This document shows positions 1 through 9,236 of a stretch of DNA of 64,000 nt, one piece after another (the stretch's first letter is position 1; each line of letters starts with the position of its first letter). A program made the translations under genes and the position numbers. Below the pieces are notes generated by a model. It did no database searches, was not told the origin of the DNA, and saw only the letters and a program-made list of their open reading frames with translations. Source of the stretch: JAJCYL01 sp040222875 (GTDB lineage Bacteria; Bacteroidota; Bacteroidia; Cytophagales; Cyclobacteriaceae). The stretch covers positions 496,001 to 560,000 of the forward strand of contig JAVKCG010000004.1 of the NCBI GenBank assembly GCA_040222875.1, in the 5' to 3' direction.

Positions 1-2458
1 CGTCACCTTCTTCAGCCTCCCCTTTTAAAATCTCTTCTGCAACGGCGTCTTCAAGATACTTTTGTATTGCCCTGTTCAACGGTCTTGCCCCGTACTGAGG
101 GTCATAACCTTTTTCAGCCAGGAAGTCTTTGGCTTTTTCAGTAAGCTTTACTTCGTACCCAAGATCAATAACCCTTGCAAATAATTTATCAAGCGTTATA
201 TCGATGATCTGATGAATATGTTTCCTCTCTAGCGAGTTGAACACAATTACGTCATCAAGCCGGTTTAGAAATTCTGGGCTAAATGCTTTTTTGAGAGCAC
301 TCTGAATGGTTGACTTCATGATGTCGTCCATGCTCTGCTCCCTTGATTGTGTGGCAAAGCCAATCCCAGCACCAAAATCTTTCAAATCCCTGACACCAAT
401 ATTGGATGTCATGATAATGATGGTATTCCTGAAGTCAACCCTGCGACCAAGACCATCTGTTAATGTGCCATCATCTAACACTTGTAACAAAATGTTGAAC
501 ACATCTGGATGCGCTTTTTCTATTTCATCAAGCAGAACCACGCTGTATGGCTTTCGGCGGACTTTCTCAGTCAACTGGCCACCTTCTTCATAACCAACAT
601 AACCTGGAGGTGCCCCAACCAATCTGGAGACAGAAAATTTCTCCATGTACTCACTCATGTCAATTCTTACAAGAGCATCTTCTTTGTCAAAAAGATAAGA
701 GGCCAAAACCTTGGCCATCTCCGTTTTACCTACACCCGTTGGGCCAAGAAAAACAAAGCTACCTATCGGTTTTTTAGGATCTTTCAGGCCAACTCTTGTT
801 CGTTGGATAGCCTTGACCAGTTTCCTTATGGCTTCATTTTGTCCAATAACCTTTTTGTCCAATTCATCACCCATTGATAGCAACTTATTGCTTTCATTTT
901 GAGCGATTCTGTTGGTTGGTATACCGGTCATCATGGCAATAACCTCAGCAATATTTTCTTCATCAACAGTATACCGTTGACTCTTACTATCGTTTTCCCA
1001 CTTTGCTTTGGCTGAATCAAGCTGCTCAAGCAGTTTCTTTTCTCTGTCCCTGAGCTGAGCTGCCTCTTCATATTTCTGGCTTTTCACCACTCGATTCTTC
1101 TCTTTTTTCACATCTTCAATGGCCTCCTCAAGTTCAACAATATCTTTTGGGACGTGGATATTATTGAGGTGCACCCTGGCACCAGCTTCATCCATCACAT
1201 CAATGGCCTTATCGGGTAAAAATCTGTCGCTGATGTAGCGGTCAGAGAGGTTTACGCAGTTTTCAATAGCCTGATCAGTATAATTCACATGGTGATGGTT
1301 CTCATATTTATCCTTGATATTATTAAGAATTTGCATGGTCTCCTCAGGTGTAGTAGCATCAACCATCACCACCTGGAACCTCCTTGCAAGTGCCCCATCT
1401 TTTTCAATGTATTGTCTGTATTCGTCTAATGTAGTTGCACCAATACATTGTATTTCACCCCTTGCCAGTGCAGGCTTGAACATATTTGAAGCATCAAGAG
1501 AACCCGAAGCTCCACCGGCACCTACGATAGTGTGCAGTTCGTCAATGAAAAGAATAACTTCCGGCGATTTTTCGATTTCATTCATCACGGCCTTCATCCG
1601 TTCTTCAAACTGACCACGGTATTTTGTGCCAGCCACCAATGAAGCGAGATCAAGGGTAACAACACGCTTGCCGAACAAAATCCTGGATACCTTCTTCTGA
1701 ACAATCCGTAAGGCAAGACCTTCCGCAATGGCAGTTTTACCAACGCCAGGTTCACCGATTAATATAGGGTTGTTCTTTTTTCTTCTACTTAAAATTTGAG
1801 CCACCCGCTCAATTTCCTTATCCCGACCTACTATAGGGTCTAAACGGTCTTCTTCGGCCATTTTAGTCAGATCCCGGCCAAAATTATCAAGCACCGGAGT
1901 TCTTGACTTTTCCCCTCCTTTTGATTGCGATTCCCTGCCTGAAGACGAGGACGAACCCCCGAACATCCTCGAAGATTCTTCATCCGGCTCATCAGTATCT
2001 GAGGATGCCGCCATTGGGTTTTCTGTTTGATATTCTAACATTTCCTTTACCACTTCATAGTTAATGTCAAACTTATCGAGTATCTGTGTCGCAATATTAT
2101 CTTCATCCCGAAGGATTGATAACAATAAATGCTCAGTGCCAATAAGCTGACTCTTAAAAATCTTGGCTTCGAGGTAGGTGATCTTTAATACTTTTTCAGA
2201 CTGTCTTGTCAAAGGAATATTTGCCAGGTTTTTAACGTTGCTTGTGGCGGTACCTTTAGTGGCTTTTTCAATTGATGACCTTAGCTCCTCCATTGTAAGC
2301 CCAAGTTTTTTTAACACTGCCACAGCAATGCCTTCACCCTCACGGATCATCCCTAACAACAAGTGCTCAGTTCCAATATAATCGTGACCAAGGCGCAATG
2401 CTTCTTCCCTACTTAATGAAATCACTTCCTTGACACGGTTCGAAAATTTAGCTTCCAT
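1..2458 (-). CDS. clpC: ClpC-type AAA+ unfoldase (Clp protease ATP-binding subunit), 3'-truncated by window edge
   Basis: Hexameric ATP-dependent unfoldase that feeds substrates to ClpP. About 819 codons are visible from ATG 2456-2458. The usual length is about 840-850, so only the extreme C-terminus is missing. In order: a duplicated Clp_N domain (two EHLLL segments, residues about 1-145), a Ser/Gly-rich linker, AAA-1 with Walker A GEPGVGKT and Walker B VILFIDE, a UVR-like coiled-coil middle region (KYEEAAQLRDRE), AAA-2 with Walker A GPTGVGKT and VLLDEIEKAH, and the start of the C-terminal domain (YDPQYGARPLNRAIQ). The short UVR-type middle segment, rather than a long ClpB M-domain, favours ClpC over ClpB. 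It is transcribed alone, away from the next minus-strand gene's stop by 122 bp. Family assignment is secure. Confidence 0.95.
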   Translation of the reverse strand, partial: MEAKFSNRVKEVISLSREEALRLGHDYIGTEHLLLGMIREGEGIAVAVLKKLGLTMEELRSSIEKATKGTATSNVKNLANIPLTRQSEKVLKITYLEAKIFKSQLIGTEHLLLSILRDEDNIATQILDKFDINYEVVKEMLEYQTENPMAASSDTDEPDEESSRMFGGSSSSSGRESQSKGGEKSRTPVLDNFGRDLTKMAEEDRLDPIVGRDKEIERVAQILSRRKKNNPILIGEPGVGKTAIAEGLALRIVQKKVSRILFGKRVVTLDLASLVAGTKYRGQFEERMKAVMNEIEKSPEVILFIDELHTIVGAGGASGSLDASNMFKPALARGEIQCIGATTLDEYRQYIEKDGALARRFQVVMVDATTPEETMQILNNIKDKYENHHHVNYTDQAIENCVNLSDRYISDRFLPDKAIDVMDEAGARVHLNNIHVPKDIVELEEAIEDVKKEKNRVVKSQKYEEAAQLRDREKKLLEQLDSAKAKWENDSKSQRYTVDEENIAEVIAMMTGIPTNRIAQNESNKLLSMGDELDKKVIGQNEAIRKLVKAIQRTRVGLKDPKKPIGSFVFLGPTGVGKTEMAKVLASYLFDKEDALVRIDMSEYMEKFSVSRLVGAPPGYVGYEEGGQLTEKVRRKPYSVVLLDEIEKAHPDVFNILLQVLDDGTLTDGLGRRVDFRNTIIIMTSNIGVRDLKDFGAGIGFATQSREQSMDDIMKSTIQSALKKAFSPEFLNRLDDVIVFNSLERKHIHQIIDITLDKLFARVIDLGYEVKLTEKAKDFLAEKGYDPQYGARPLNRAIQKYLEDAVAEEILKGEAEEGD

Positions 2459-2580
2459 AGTGAGCTTTTAAGGTACAAGTAAAATTATAGTTTTAATAGT
2501 ATCTAACCATTAAATCCTATCTGTGTTCAACTTTTCTATTGATTATCAAAAACTTCTAAAACGTAACCCTCAGGTGATTG

Positions 2581-3204
2581 TTATTCAGGTTGGAACATCG
2601 ACTTTCTTAAAATTGCTCCGGCATTTGGACCTTCACAAAATATGAGATCAATGAGGCTCAGGTTGGGCACAAAATTATTGCCAAATAATTGAGTGTACGA
2701 ATAAGGTCGGTAAAAATTTCTGTCGCCAAATGGCTTTTTGGGGTGAATTTTCGATCTAAGATCATTCAAACCCCGATCTTCTGTCAAATGGTAACCTGTT
2801 GACAATTTCAACTCTAAGTTGATTTGTAAACATCTCAGACAGAGTGTCAGGAGTTTGAAGTTCAAATCGAACAAAAAGTCAGGCTTACTGAACAACACAC
2901 TGTGAAACTCTTCTTCGTAAAATTCATAAAATGGTGATTTGCCGTAAGCGGATTGAATTGAAGACCACAAGGAGTTCAACCATTTTTGCCGATAATCAAT
3001 TGGTACTTCGGCCATGGGCAGCCTCCTACTTCCGCTTTTAATCGGTACTACCAGGGGTATTACTTTATTAGCCGAATTAATGTAGCAACGATTGCGATAA
3101 GTCTGTTTTACAAAATGCTCATGTCTATCAAGAGTTACCGGGTGCTTAAGTAAACAGCAGAAATATTCCAGACTGGGCAGAAATTGAATTTCAATGAGCG
3201 TCAC
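2581..3204 (-). CDS. WbqC-like family protein
   Basis: 207 residues resembling the WbqC family common in Bacteroidota. The recognisable parts are the N-terminal EIQFLPSLEYFCCLL, the YRNRCYI segment (family pattern Y-x-NR), and a central W-x-NSLWSSIQSAYGKSPFYEFY block. Its biochemical role is unknown; the name comes from an O-antigen locus gene. It is probably cytoplasmic, with no signal peptide or membrane helix. It is separated by 11 bp from the upstream minus-strand membrane protein gene, so the two are probably co-transcribed. In many Bacteroidota the family sits next to signal peptidase genes; that neighbour is not here. Confidence 0.8.
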   Translation of the reverse strand: MTLIEIQFLPSLEYFCCLLKHPVTLDRHEHFVKQTYRNRCYINSANKVIPLVVPIKSGSRRLPMAEVPIDYRQKWLNSLWSSIQSAYGKSPFYEFYEEEFHSVLFSKPDFLFDLNFKLLTLCLRCLQINLELKLSTGYHLTEDRGLNDLRSKIHPKKPFGDRNFYRPYSYTQLFGNNFVPNLSLIDLIFCEGPNAGAILRKSMFQPE

Positions 3205-3215
3205 TTGCTTTCCAG

Positions 3216-3662
3216 TTACCTGAATAGTCTCTCCGCATCAAGGGGTATTCTGCTGAGCATTATTAACAAAGCGATTGTGAAGAAGATGGCCTGAAACTTA
3301 AATTTTGATACCGCAGTTGAGGCTTTCTTGGCTTTGGATCCACCAATTTCAATAAGTGCGATAGCCACAAACATTGCAAAAATGTGTTCGACTGCCCAGT
3401 ACCGTAGATCGGCATTTTTCATTGCTGCACCAAAATCAGCAAAAGCGGCTTCTGTTAGTGGGCTTAAAAACAAGTAGAGTGCAAGGCCTATTACAAATTG
3501 AAGTCTAATCAAATTTTGAAAAATTTTAGACGAGGTCTCATCAAACTTGAGGTATTCTTTGCTGCCCAACCATCCCATGTATGACTTGGCAATGACCACT
3601 AACATAAGTACCAGTATAATCCATCGGAGGTATGAGTGAATAAAAAGGAATGATTCGTACAT
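3216..3662 (-). CDS. Four-helix membrane protein, possibly cytochrome b-like
   Basis: 148 residues with four predicted membrane helices (about 5-27, 50-68, 88-107, 122-140). Histidines lie near helix ends (H9 in HSYLRW, H93 in VEHIF), a pattern seen in small Bacteroidota proteins often labelled cytochrome B. Haem binding is only an inference from these two histidines. It lies upstream of the WbqC-like gene with an 11-bp gap and downstream of another small membrane protein, and the three minus-strand genes look like one transcript. No function can be assigned. Confidence 0.6.
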   Translation of the reverse strand: MYESFLFIHSYLRWIILVLMLVVIAKSYMGWLGSKEYLKFDETSSKIFQNLIRLQFVIGLALYLFLSPLTEAAFADFGAAMKNADLRYWAVEHIFAMFVAIALIEIGGSKAKKASTAVSKFKFQAIFFTIALLIMLSRIPLDAERLFR

Positions 3663-3689
3663 GTTCGGTTCAGATTTAATCCAAAATTA

Positions 3690-4076
3690 TCACCTCGATT
3701 GCTTTTTCCTACTCCTTTCCCTAAAAGCTATGCCGAAGAATCCAGGAGGTGCCATCAACACAGTTGGTAGGGTTGATTCAAATGGCAGCGGCGTTCCTTT
3801 AAAGTTATGAACGATAAAAACGCAACCAATTGTAATGACTGATGGGATCAAAACGGCTTTTAACATGTTTCCGTTTGTGGCTAAATTTTGACAAAGCCTG
3901 GTGATGATAGCCCCGAAGAAAAAGGTGTAAATAAACTGCTTTAAACCAGCGGTCAAGGCGAGATTTAGGCCAAAGTTCTTATTGATAAAAACTACTATGC
4001 CTCCCATTATTACAGCACCCAACATCCCCATTTTCCAATTAATATGAGCAAATAGAAACTGGGTTAAACTTTTCAA
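3690..4076 (-). CDS. Small integral membrane protein of unknown function
   Basis: 128 residues with about four hydrophobic segments (residues about 16-32, 45-62, 74-90 and 100-118) and a basic C-terminal tail (RERSRKKQSR). I recognise no family motif. It follows the AraC-type regulator gene by only 6 bp on the same strand. It may therefore be that regulator's co-transcribed partner or target, but the sequence gives no more. Confidence 0.6.
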   Translation of the reverse strand: MKSLTQFLFAHINWKMGMLGAVIMGGIVVFINKNFGLNLALTAGLKQFIYTFFFGAIITRLCQNLATNGNMLKAVLIPSVITIGCVFIVHNFKGTPLPFESTLPTVLMAPPGFFGIAFRERSRKKQSR

Positions 4077-4082
4077 TTTTGA

Positions 4083-5195
4083 TTAATTGACAAACTCAAC
4101 CTGATGAAGTTTCTTGTAATCTGAGGGAGACATCCCGGTGAATTTTTTAAAAGCATTATTGAAATTGGCTTTATTGTTAAAGCCTACATCAAACAGGATG
4201 GCAAGAATTTTAGTTTCGTTTTCATTGGGATCTCTTAGCTTTCTTTTAGCTTCTTCGATACGATATGAGTTGATAAAATCCGGGAAGGTTTTATTTAGAT
4301 GCTCATTTACTAATTGCGATAGTTTATGCGTAGTCAAGCCGACCATTTCTGAAACATCAGAAAGTTTCAACTCACTGTTTCGATAATGTTTTTTTTCCTC
4401 CATTAGCACTTTTAAGTCATTCAATAATCCATCAATTTCATCAGCTCTGAGAGAGGAGGTTTCATATTTAACCTGGCCGAGTTTAAAGCCATGTATAATT
4501 TCAGGGTGCTTATAACCCAGGTAGCCTATAGCGTAAATTGCAAATGCCATAGTTAAAGAAATCATATAATCGTATTCAACTTTGAAATCAATTGTGCTAA
4601 CAAGGATGTAATAGCTTGATGTTGATATTATGAATAAAATAAAAAGACCACTGATAAACTGCTGCCACCAATAAAACCGACTCGATTCCCCCCTTCTGGT
4701 ACGCTGAATAAAGCTTATTATCAGACCTGAGTAGATCAGCATATGAACAATTTTAAGTGAAGGCATCAGTAAAAAATTTACCAACGACTGGGGCTCTGTG
4801 AGGGCAAATGGCTCTAATTTTACAGAATCAGGCAAAACGAAAAAAATCATCCTGTTCAAGTAAAAAATTAGTCCGGGTATGAAATGAAAAATCTCCTTCT
4901 TAAAATTTAATTCTTTGGAGTTTAGCACCTTTATATAGAGAAAAAGTACAGGCCCAAAGAAGAACGGAAAGCCAAATGAAAAGCCGAATACCCGCGGAAA
5001 GTATAACCGATAATTACTCCAAAAGGTGAAATAATCAAGGAGCATTAAGGAAAAGAGCAATACCAATGTGCCCAAAAACACATTCGCCTTTTTAATTTTT
5101 GACTGCTGAGATAAGATAGCAATGGCCAAAAATATTCCCTGGACTGCAGCAAGCAGAAAAATAATTGTCCAGGTATTCAGTGTAGGTTCCGGCAT
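4083..5195 (-). CDS. Membrane-bound AraC-family transcriptional regulator (7TM + AraC HTH)
   Basis: 370 residues. The first about 235 form seven hydrophobic helices starting at the N-terminus. The C-terminal about 100 residues are an AraC/XylS double helix-turn-helix: LSDVSEMVGLTTHKLSQLVN is the first HTH, and FDVGFNNKANFNNAFKKFTG with SPSDYKK is the second HTH and family signature. The architecture suggests a one-component membrane sensor binding DNA at the inner membrane face, a form frequent in Bacteroidota. The ligand is unknown. It is divergent from the dCMP deaminase gene with a 100-bp gap, and 6 bp upstream of a small membrane protein gene. Confidence 0.88.
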   Translation of the reverse strand: MPEPTLNTWTIIFLLAAVQGIFLAIAILSQQSKIKKANVFLGTLVLLFSLMLLDYFTFWSNYRLYFPRVFGFSFGFPFFFGPVLFLYIKVLNSKELNFKKEIFHFIPGLIFYLNRMIFFVLPDSVKLEPFALTEPQSLVNFLLMPSLKIVHMLIYSGLIISFIQRTRRGESSRFYWWQQFISGLFILFIISTSSYYILVSTIDFKVEYDYMISLTMAFAIYAIGYLGYKHPEIIHGFKLGQVKYETSSLRADEIDGLLNDLKVLMEEKKHYRNSELKLSDVSEMVGLTTHKLSQLVNEHLNKTFPDFINSYRIEEAKRKLRDPNENETKILAILFDVGFNNKANFNNAFKKFTGMSPSDYKKLHQVEFVN

Positions 5196-5295
5196 TCCTA
5201 TTAATAAATTTAACTACAGATCGAAACACTCCCTCCTACTAAAATATTCAATCCCTTTTTATAATCAGATTTAATAATCTTGCATTAAAGTAATT

Positions 5296-5775
5296 ATGAG
5301 CAAACCAGCATTTGATGATATCTATATGGAGTTGGCAGTCAACCTCGCCAAAAGATCACATTGCGTGAGGAGACATGTTGGTGCTGTGCTTGTAAAGGAC
5401 ACAAGAATTATTTCAATTGGCTACAACGGCCCACCTGCCGGCACCCATAATTGTGACGAGGAATTTCCTGACGGCTGCGCCAGGGATTCCAAGGGGAGCT
5501 GTTATCTCGCCATACATGCTGAGCAAAATGCTATTATGTATGCCGTAAAAAACAACGCCTCGGTCAAAGATTCTACACTTTATGTTACTCTCTCGCCTTG
5601 TATAGCTTGCGCCAGGATTATCTATAGCATGGGAATTAGCGAGGTAATCTATTTAAAATCTTACGCTGAGTATAAAGGCCTCGAAAATGACGAGGGAGTT
5701 GACTTTTTGAAAAAGTTTGGTGTGAATGTGCGCAAATACCTTGGTGAGCTGACTAACGTCACCCACATGATTTAA
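5296..5775 (+). CDS. Deoxycytidylate (dCMP) deaminase
   Basis: 159 residues of the zinc-dependent cytidine/deoxycytidylate deaminase family, converting dCMP to dUMP for dTTP synthesis. The catalytic HAE motif is at H74-A75-E76 and the second zinc ligand pair PCIAC at C102/C105. The insertion carrying C53, C61 and C69 between GYNGPPAG and HAE is typical of ComEB/dCMP deaminases and may hold a second, structural zinc. The full length is present. The stop codon is one base before the downstream hydrolase start, so the two are co-transcribed. A related activity (riboflavin or tRNA deaminase) is unlikely given the GYNGxPxG and CxR motifs. Confidence 0.92.
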   Translation: MSKPAFDDIYMELAVNLAKRSHCVRRHVGAVLVKDTRIISIGYNGPPAGTHNCDEEFPDGCARDSKGSCYLAIHAEQNAIMYAVKNNASVKDSTLYVTLSPCIACARIIYSMGISEVIYLKSYAEYKGLENDEGVDFLKKFGVNVRKYLGELTNVTHMI

Positions 5776-5776
5776 T

Positions 5777-6589
5777 ATGATTCACGGGATCAGGAAAAAC
5801 ATTAACCTTGGTTCCAACCTGTCTTATTATAAGGTTGAAGGTGGAGAAAAAGCCCTTTTAACATTTCATGGGTTTGGGCAAAAAGCAGAGGATTTCGAAC
5901 CCTTCAATGGACTGAAAAATTCTGGCTACACCTTATACCATTTCGATCTTCCTTTTCATGGCAAGAGTGATTGGCATACAACTCCAATTTTGATTGAGCA
6001 AATCCAGGCTTATTTCAATACATTTTTAGTAGATGAAGAAATTAGAAGTTTTGAAGTTGCTGCATTTTCCCTGGGAGGAAAAATGTTGATCGCTCTTCTG
6101 AAGCTTTACCCAACAAAAATTAACAGCGTTTATTTAATTGCACCGGATGGCATCAGGACAAATATCTGGTATAAATTGGCAACTGGTGTAAGTCTTTTTA
6201 AATACATCTTCAAATGGATTATTTCACATCCTAATGTCTATTTTAAGCTCACAAGGATATTGCACAAAATAGGTATTCTTGATAAATCAATGATAAAGTT
6301 TGTGCAGTCTCAAATGGACACTTCTGAGATGAGACAGGAGGTTTATACTGTTTGGAATGGATTTTCAAAACTTGCCATACCCATGACTAATACAGTGAAT
6401 ATAATTAACGTCAATAGTATTAAAGTACACCTGTACCTGGGAAAATACGACCGTGTAATCCCAGTTAAGAAATTTCGAAGGTTTCTTGATGCGATAAACA
6501 ATATGCAACCTGTAATCCTGGAGGCGGGTCACAATTCAATGATCAAAAAAGCAGCCTCTCGAATTATCAATGATTTAAATCATCAATAG
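5777..6589 (+). CDS. Alpha/beta hydrolase
   Basis: 270 residues with the alpha/beta-hydrolase fold: the HGFGQ oxyanion turn at 31-35, a nucleophile elbow AAFSLGG with S98, acid D225 (GKYDRVIP) and histidine H252 (EAGHNSM). A basic, hydrophobic cap of about 100 residues lies between strands 6 and 7. There is no signal peptide, so it is cytoplasmic. The elbow has alanine rather than glycine at the first position (A-x-S-x-G). Substrate is unknown. It starts 1 bp after the dCMP deaminase stop, which implies co-transcription but no obvious shared pathway. Confidence 0.85.
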   Translation: MIHGIRKNINLGSNLSYYKVEGGEKALLTFHGFGQKAEDFEPFNGLKNSGYTLYHFDLPFHGKSDWHTTPILIEQIQAYFNTFLVDEEIRSFEVAAFSLGGKMLIALLKLYPTKINSVYLIAPDGIRTNIWYKLATGVSLFKYIFKWIISHPNVYFKLTRILHKIGILDKSMIKFVQSQMDTSEMRQEVYTVWNGFSKLAIPMTNTVNIINVNSIKVHLYLGKYDRVIPVKKFRRFLDAINNMQPVILEAGHNSMIKKAASRIINDLNHQ

Positions 6590-6684
6590 GATAAACGCCA
6601 TAACAGCCTTTTTCCAATAATTTTCATTTCTTATGGTGTATTTGAAAAATTCACTTACCTTATATCCAAAATGAAGACTGTTGC

Positions 6685-7083
6685 ATGGGAAGGATAACGT
6701 TCAACGGAGAGTATGAAGTGAAGGCATCAAAAAAGATGCTGTATCCATACATAAGCACCGCCAGTGGCCTGTCTCAGTGGTTCGCTGATGACGTAAATGT
6801 CAACAATCAGGATAAATCACTCACCTTTATTTGGGATGGTGACGAAAATGTTGCCAAGGTTGTATCTCAACGGATGAACAGCTATGTGAAATTCGAATTC
6901 TTACCTAGGACGGATGATGAAGAGGAGGATCCTTGCTGGGTTGAAATACGCCTTGAAATGAACGAATTAACCCAAACCGTCTTCATTCATGTAATTGATT
7001 ATTCTGACATTGACGACGAGGAAGAGCTCCACGAGATTTGGGATAATAACCTCCATGCCCTCCGTGAAATCGTAGGGGGCTAA
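6685..7083 (+). CDS. START-like (SRPBCC fold) domain protein
   Basis: 132 residues resembling the short START-like/AHSA1-type proteins conserved in Bacteroidota. It has an N-terminal beta strand (ITFNGEYEVKAS), a helix ending LSQWFADDV, a central SLTFIWDGDE strand pair, and a C-terminal helix (EELHEIWDNNLHALREIV). It is very acidic (DDEEEDP, DDEEELHE). The fold normally encloses a hydrophobic ligand cavity; no ligand is known for this group. It lies just upstream of the LptF/LptG-type permease with a 62-bp gap. The start is ATG; an out-of-frame ATG lies 14 bp upstream. Confidence 0.75.
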   Translation: MGRITFNGEYEVKASKKMLYPYISTASGLSQWFADDVNVNNQDKSLTFIWDGDENVAKVVSQRMNSYVKFEFLPRTDDEEEDPCWVEIRLEMNELTQTVFIHVIDYSDIDDEEELHEIWDNNLHALREIVGG

Positions 7084-7145
7084 TCCAACCTTCCGCTCTA
7101 ATTCTTCATTTGGTTCTGTAACTTCGCAGTTATAAACTTCTGCCT

Positions 7146-8750
7146 TTGAAAAAGCTGGATAAACTTATTTTAAAGTCATTCTTTGGCCCTTTCATCCTCA
7201 CATTTATTGTGGTGGTTTTCATCCTGCTTACTCAAAATATGCTCAAATATTTTGATGACTTCATTGGCAAAGACCTTGAAGTGGCCGTTTTGATGGAGCT
7301 AATGCTCTACATGTGCGTAAACCTGACACCCATTGCTATGCCATTAGGGGTTTTATTATCATGTCTGATGACCTATGGAAGCCTTGGTGAGCAATTCGAA
7401 CTAACAGCAATAAAGAGTTCGGGAATTTCACTTTCAAGAACGCTGCTGCCAACATTCATTTTTGTGGCGATACTGACGGTTGGAATGTTCTTTTTTAACA
7501 ACATTATTGTTCCAAAAGCCAACCTTAAATTTTATAGCCTGCTATGGGATATCAAACAAAAGAAGCCTGCCATGGATATCAGGGAAGGTCAGTTCTACAC
7601 CGGGATTCCAAATTATAGCATCAAAGTGGCTTCTAAAATGCCAGATGGCATCACCATGAAAGATGTTCTTATCTATGATCACAACAATACAGATGGCAAC
7701 CAGAGGGTTATTGTAGCAGATTCCGCTAAAATGTACACTTTCATGAACGACCGCTATCTTATGATGGAGTTGTTTAGCGGCACTTATAACTCTGAGGAAA
7801 GGAGTAGTAAACGTAACCAGGCAGGCTATAGGGTTATGCCTGTTAATCAATTTTTCCGCAATGAATTTGATCGAATGAAGATGGTATTTAGCCTGGCATC
7901 TTTTGATATGAGCCGCACTGATCTGGAGCTTTTTTCAAGCAACAAGGCAATGAAATCTATCCGTGAGCTGGAACATGATATCGATTCAATGCTGGATCAG
8001 GTAAAAATTGGTAAATACAATAGCTACCAACGAACCAAAGAAGTTTTTAATCGGCACATTATTGAAGATTTAGAAATCCCACGGGATTACGCAAAGGCCA
8101 GGTGGAAAAAAGATACAACGATTAAGGTTGTACCTAAAGAAAACCCAATAGTGATTACTCCACGAGGGGATCAGATGTTACGATTGAAGCGATTGCATAT
8201 TGAACTCGATGAGAACCAAGAGCTTACAGATAGCGCTTTAATCAGCTTAGATGATTTTTTTGAAACGGTTAACTCAAAAAGGAAGGTTATAGACTATGCC
8301 ATTAATAAGGCCAGGTATGCCAAAAATGCCCTTGCAGGAGAAAATTCCCGCATTGAGAATATCTTAAATACTTCTTATCGTTTTGTAATCGAAAAGTGGC
8401 GTAAATACACCTATGCATTCACCTGCATCACGATGTTTTTAATTGGCGCCCCACTAGGATCAATCATCAAAAGAGGGGGGTTGGGGCTACCAGTACTTAT
8501 TTCTATCGGATTTTTCATTACCAATTATGTCCTCACAAGTATGGCTGACAAGTGGGCCAAGCAGGGCTTTGTTGATGGCACCTATTCCACGTGGTTTGCC
8601 AACGTAATCCTTATACCAATTGGGTTTTATTTCTTAAAGCAGGCCAGAAATGATGCCAGGCTATTTGAAACAGATTTTTATCTGGTTGTTTGGGATAAAC
8701 TTAAGTCCAGGTTTTCAAAAAAGGACACCAAGGAACTTCAAACCGCTTAA
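7146..8750 (+). CDS. LptF/LptG-family permease (YjgP/YjgQ)
   Basis: 534-residue inner-membrane permease of the LptF/LptG family, which with LptB moves lipopolysaccharide from the inner membrane onto the LptC-A-D bridge. Three N-terminal helices lie at about 12-35, 50-75 and 100-120 (motif LTPIAMPLGVLLSCLMTYG). Then come a long periplasmic beta-jellyroll region and three C-terminal helices including FLIGAPLGSIIKRGG. The long periplasmic part is usual for Bacteroidota members. Translation starts at TTG (7146-7148); the following residues KKLDKLILKSFFGPF match the expected N-terminus, so I keep this start. Whether this copy is the F-like or G-like partner is not decidable here. Confidence 0.9.
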   Translation: MKKLDKLILKSFFGPFILTFIVVVFILLTQNMLKYFDDFIGKDLEVAVLMELMLYMCVNLTPIAMPLGVLLSCLMTYGSLGEQFELTAIKSSGISLSRTLLPTFIFVAILTVGMFFFNNIIVPKANLKFYSLLWDIKQKKPAMDIREGQFYTGIPNYSIKVASKMPDGITMKDVLIYDHNNTDGNQRVIVADSAKMYTFMNDRYLMMELFSGTYNSEERSSKRNQAGYRVMPVNQFFRNEFDRMKMVFSLASFDMSRTDLELFSSNKAMKSIRELEHDIDSMLDQVKIGKYNSYQRTKEVFNRHIIEDLEIPRDYAKARWKKDTTIKVVPKENPIVITPRGDQMLRLKRLHIELDENQELTDSALISLDDFFETVNSKRKVIDYAINKARYAKNALAGENSRIENILNTSYRFVIEKWRKYTYAFTCITMFLIGAPLGSIIKRGGLGLPVLISIGFFITNYVLTSMADKWAKQGFVDGTYSTWFANVILIPIGFYFLKQARNDARLFETDFYLVVWDKLKSRFSKKDTKELQTA

Positions 8751-8796
8751 TCAGATGATCCAATCTGTAATAATCAGCAAAAAATGATAGGTATGA

Positions 8797-8826
8797 TTGA
8801 AATTATCTAATATCTCCCTACTTTTG
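8797..8826 (+). promoter_or_regulatory. Bacteroidota-type promoter of rpsO
   Basis: A TTG (8797-8799) and an exact TAnnTTTG box (TACTTTTG, 8819-8826) are separated by 19 bases, matching the known Bacteroidota primary-sigma consensus (TTTG/TTG, then TAnnTTTG). The box lies about 40 bases before the rpsO ATG, which leaves a short leader. Confidence 0.7.
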
Positions 8827-8867
8827 CGCACTGAAAAGAAAAGGAATAAAAACAGTAAAAGCAACTA

Positions 8868-9143
8868 ATGTATTTAACGACGGAAATAAAGCAAGACCTG
8901 TTTAAAACACATGGCCGTTCGAAATCGGAAACTGACACAGGGTCAGCCGAATCACAAATTGCATTGTTTAGTCACAGGATCAATCATTTGACTGAGCATT
9001 TGAAAGAGAACAAAAAAGACCATTCAACCCGCATAGGCTTGATGAGACTCGTAGGTAAAAGGAGAAGACTTCTGAACTACCTTCAAAAAACGGAAATTGA
9101 CCGTTACAGGGCTATCATCGCAGAGTTGAAAATCAGAAAATAA
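8868..9143 (+). CDS. rpsO: 30S ribosomal protein S15
   Basis: 91 residues, close to the usual 88-89. The S15 signature is intact: TGSAESQIALFSHRINHLTEHL, then LVGKRRRLLNYL and the basic C-terminus. S15 binds 16S rRNA in the central domain early in 30S assembly. It is followed by a hairpin terminator and then pnp, the classic rpsO-pnp order found across bacteria. Confidence 0.98.
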   Translation: MYLTTEIKQDLFKTHGRSKSETDTGSAESQIALFSHRINHLTEHLKENKKDHSTRIGLMRLVGKRRRLLNYLQKTEIDRYRAIIAELKIRK

Positions 9144-9146
9144 ATT

Positions 9147-9178
9147 AAAGGGGAATTTTTAAAGTTCCCCTTTTTCCT
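9147..9178 (+). terminator. Hairpin terminator between rpsO and pnp
   Basis: A 9-bp perfect stem (AAAGGGGAA at 9147-9155, TTCCCCTTT at 9165-9173) with a 9-base loop is followed by a T-rich tract. It lies 4 bases after the rpsO stop and should reduce read-through into pnp. In other bacteria the same interval is a processing and autoregulation site. Confidence 0.8.
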
Positions 9179-9236
9179 TTCCTCATACTCAGCCAGGTTG
9201 GCTGGGTTGCCGCATTTTCGTCAAGACAAAAAAATT

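Noticed and set aside
306..2381. Several plus-strand open frames
   Set aside because: They are shadows of clpC, which is complete and conserved on the opposite strand.
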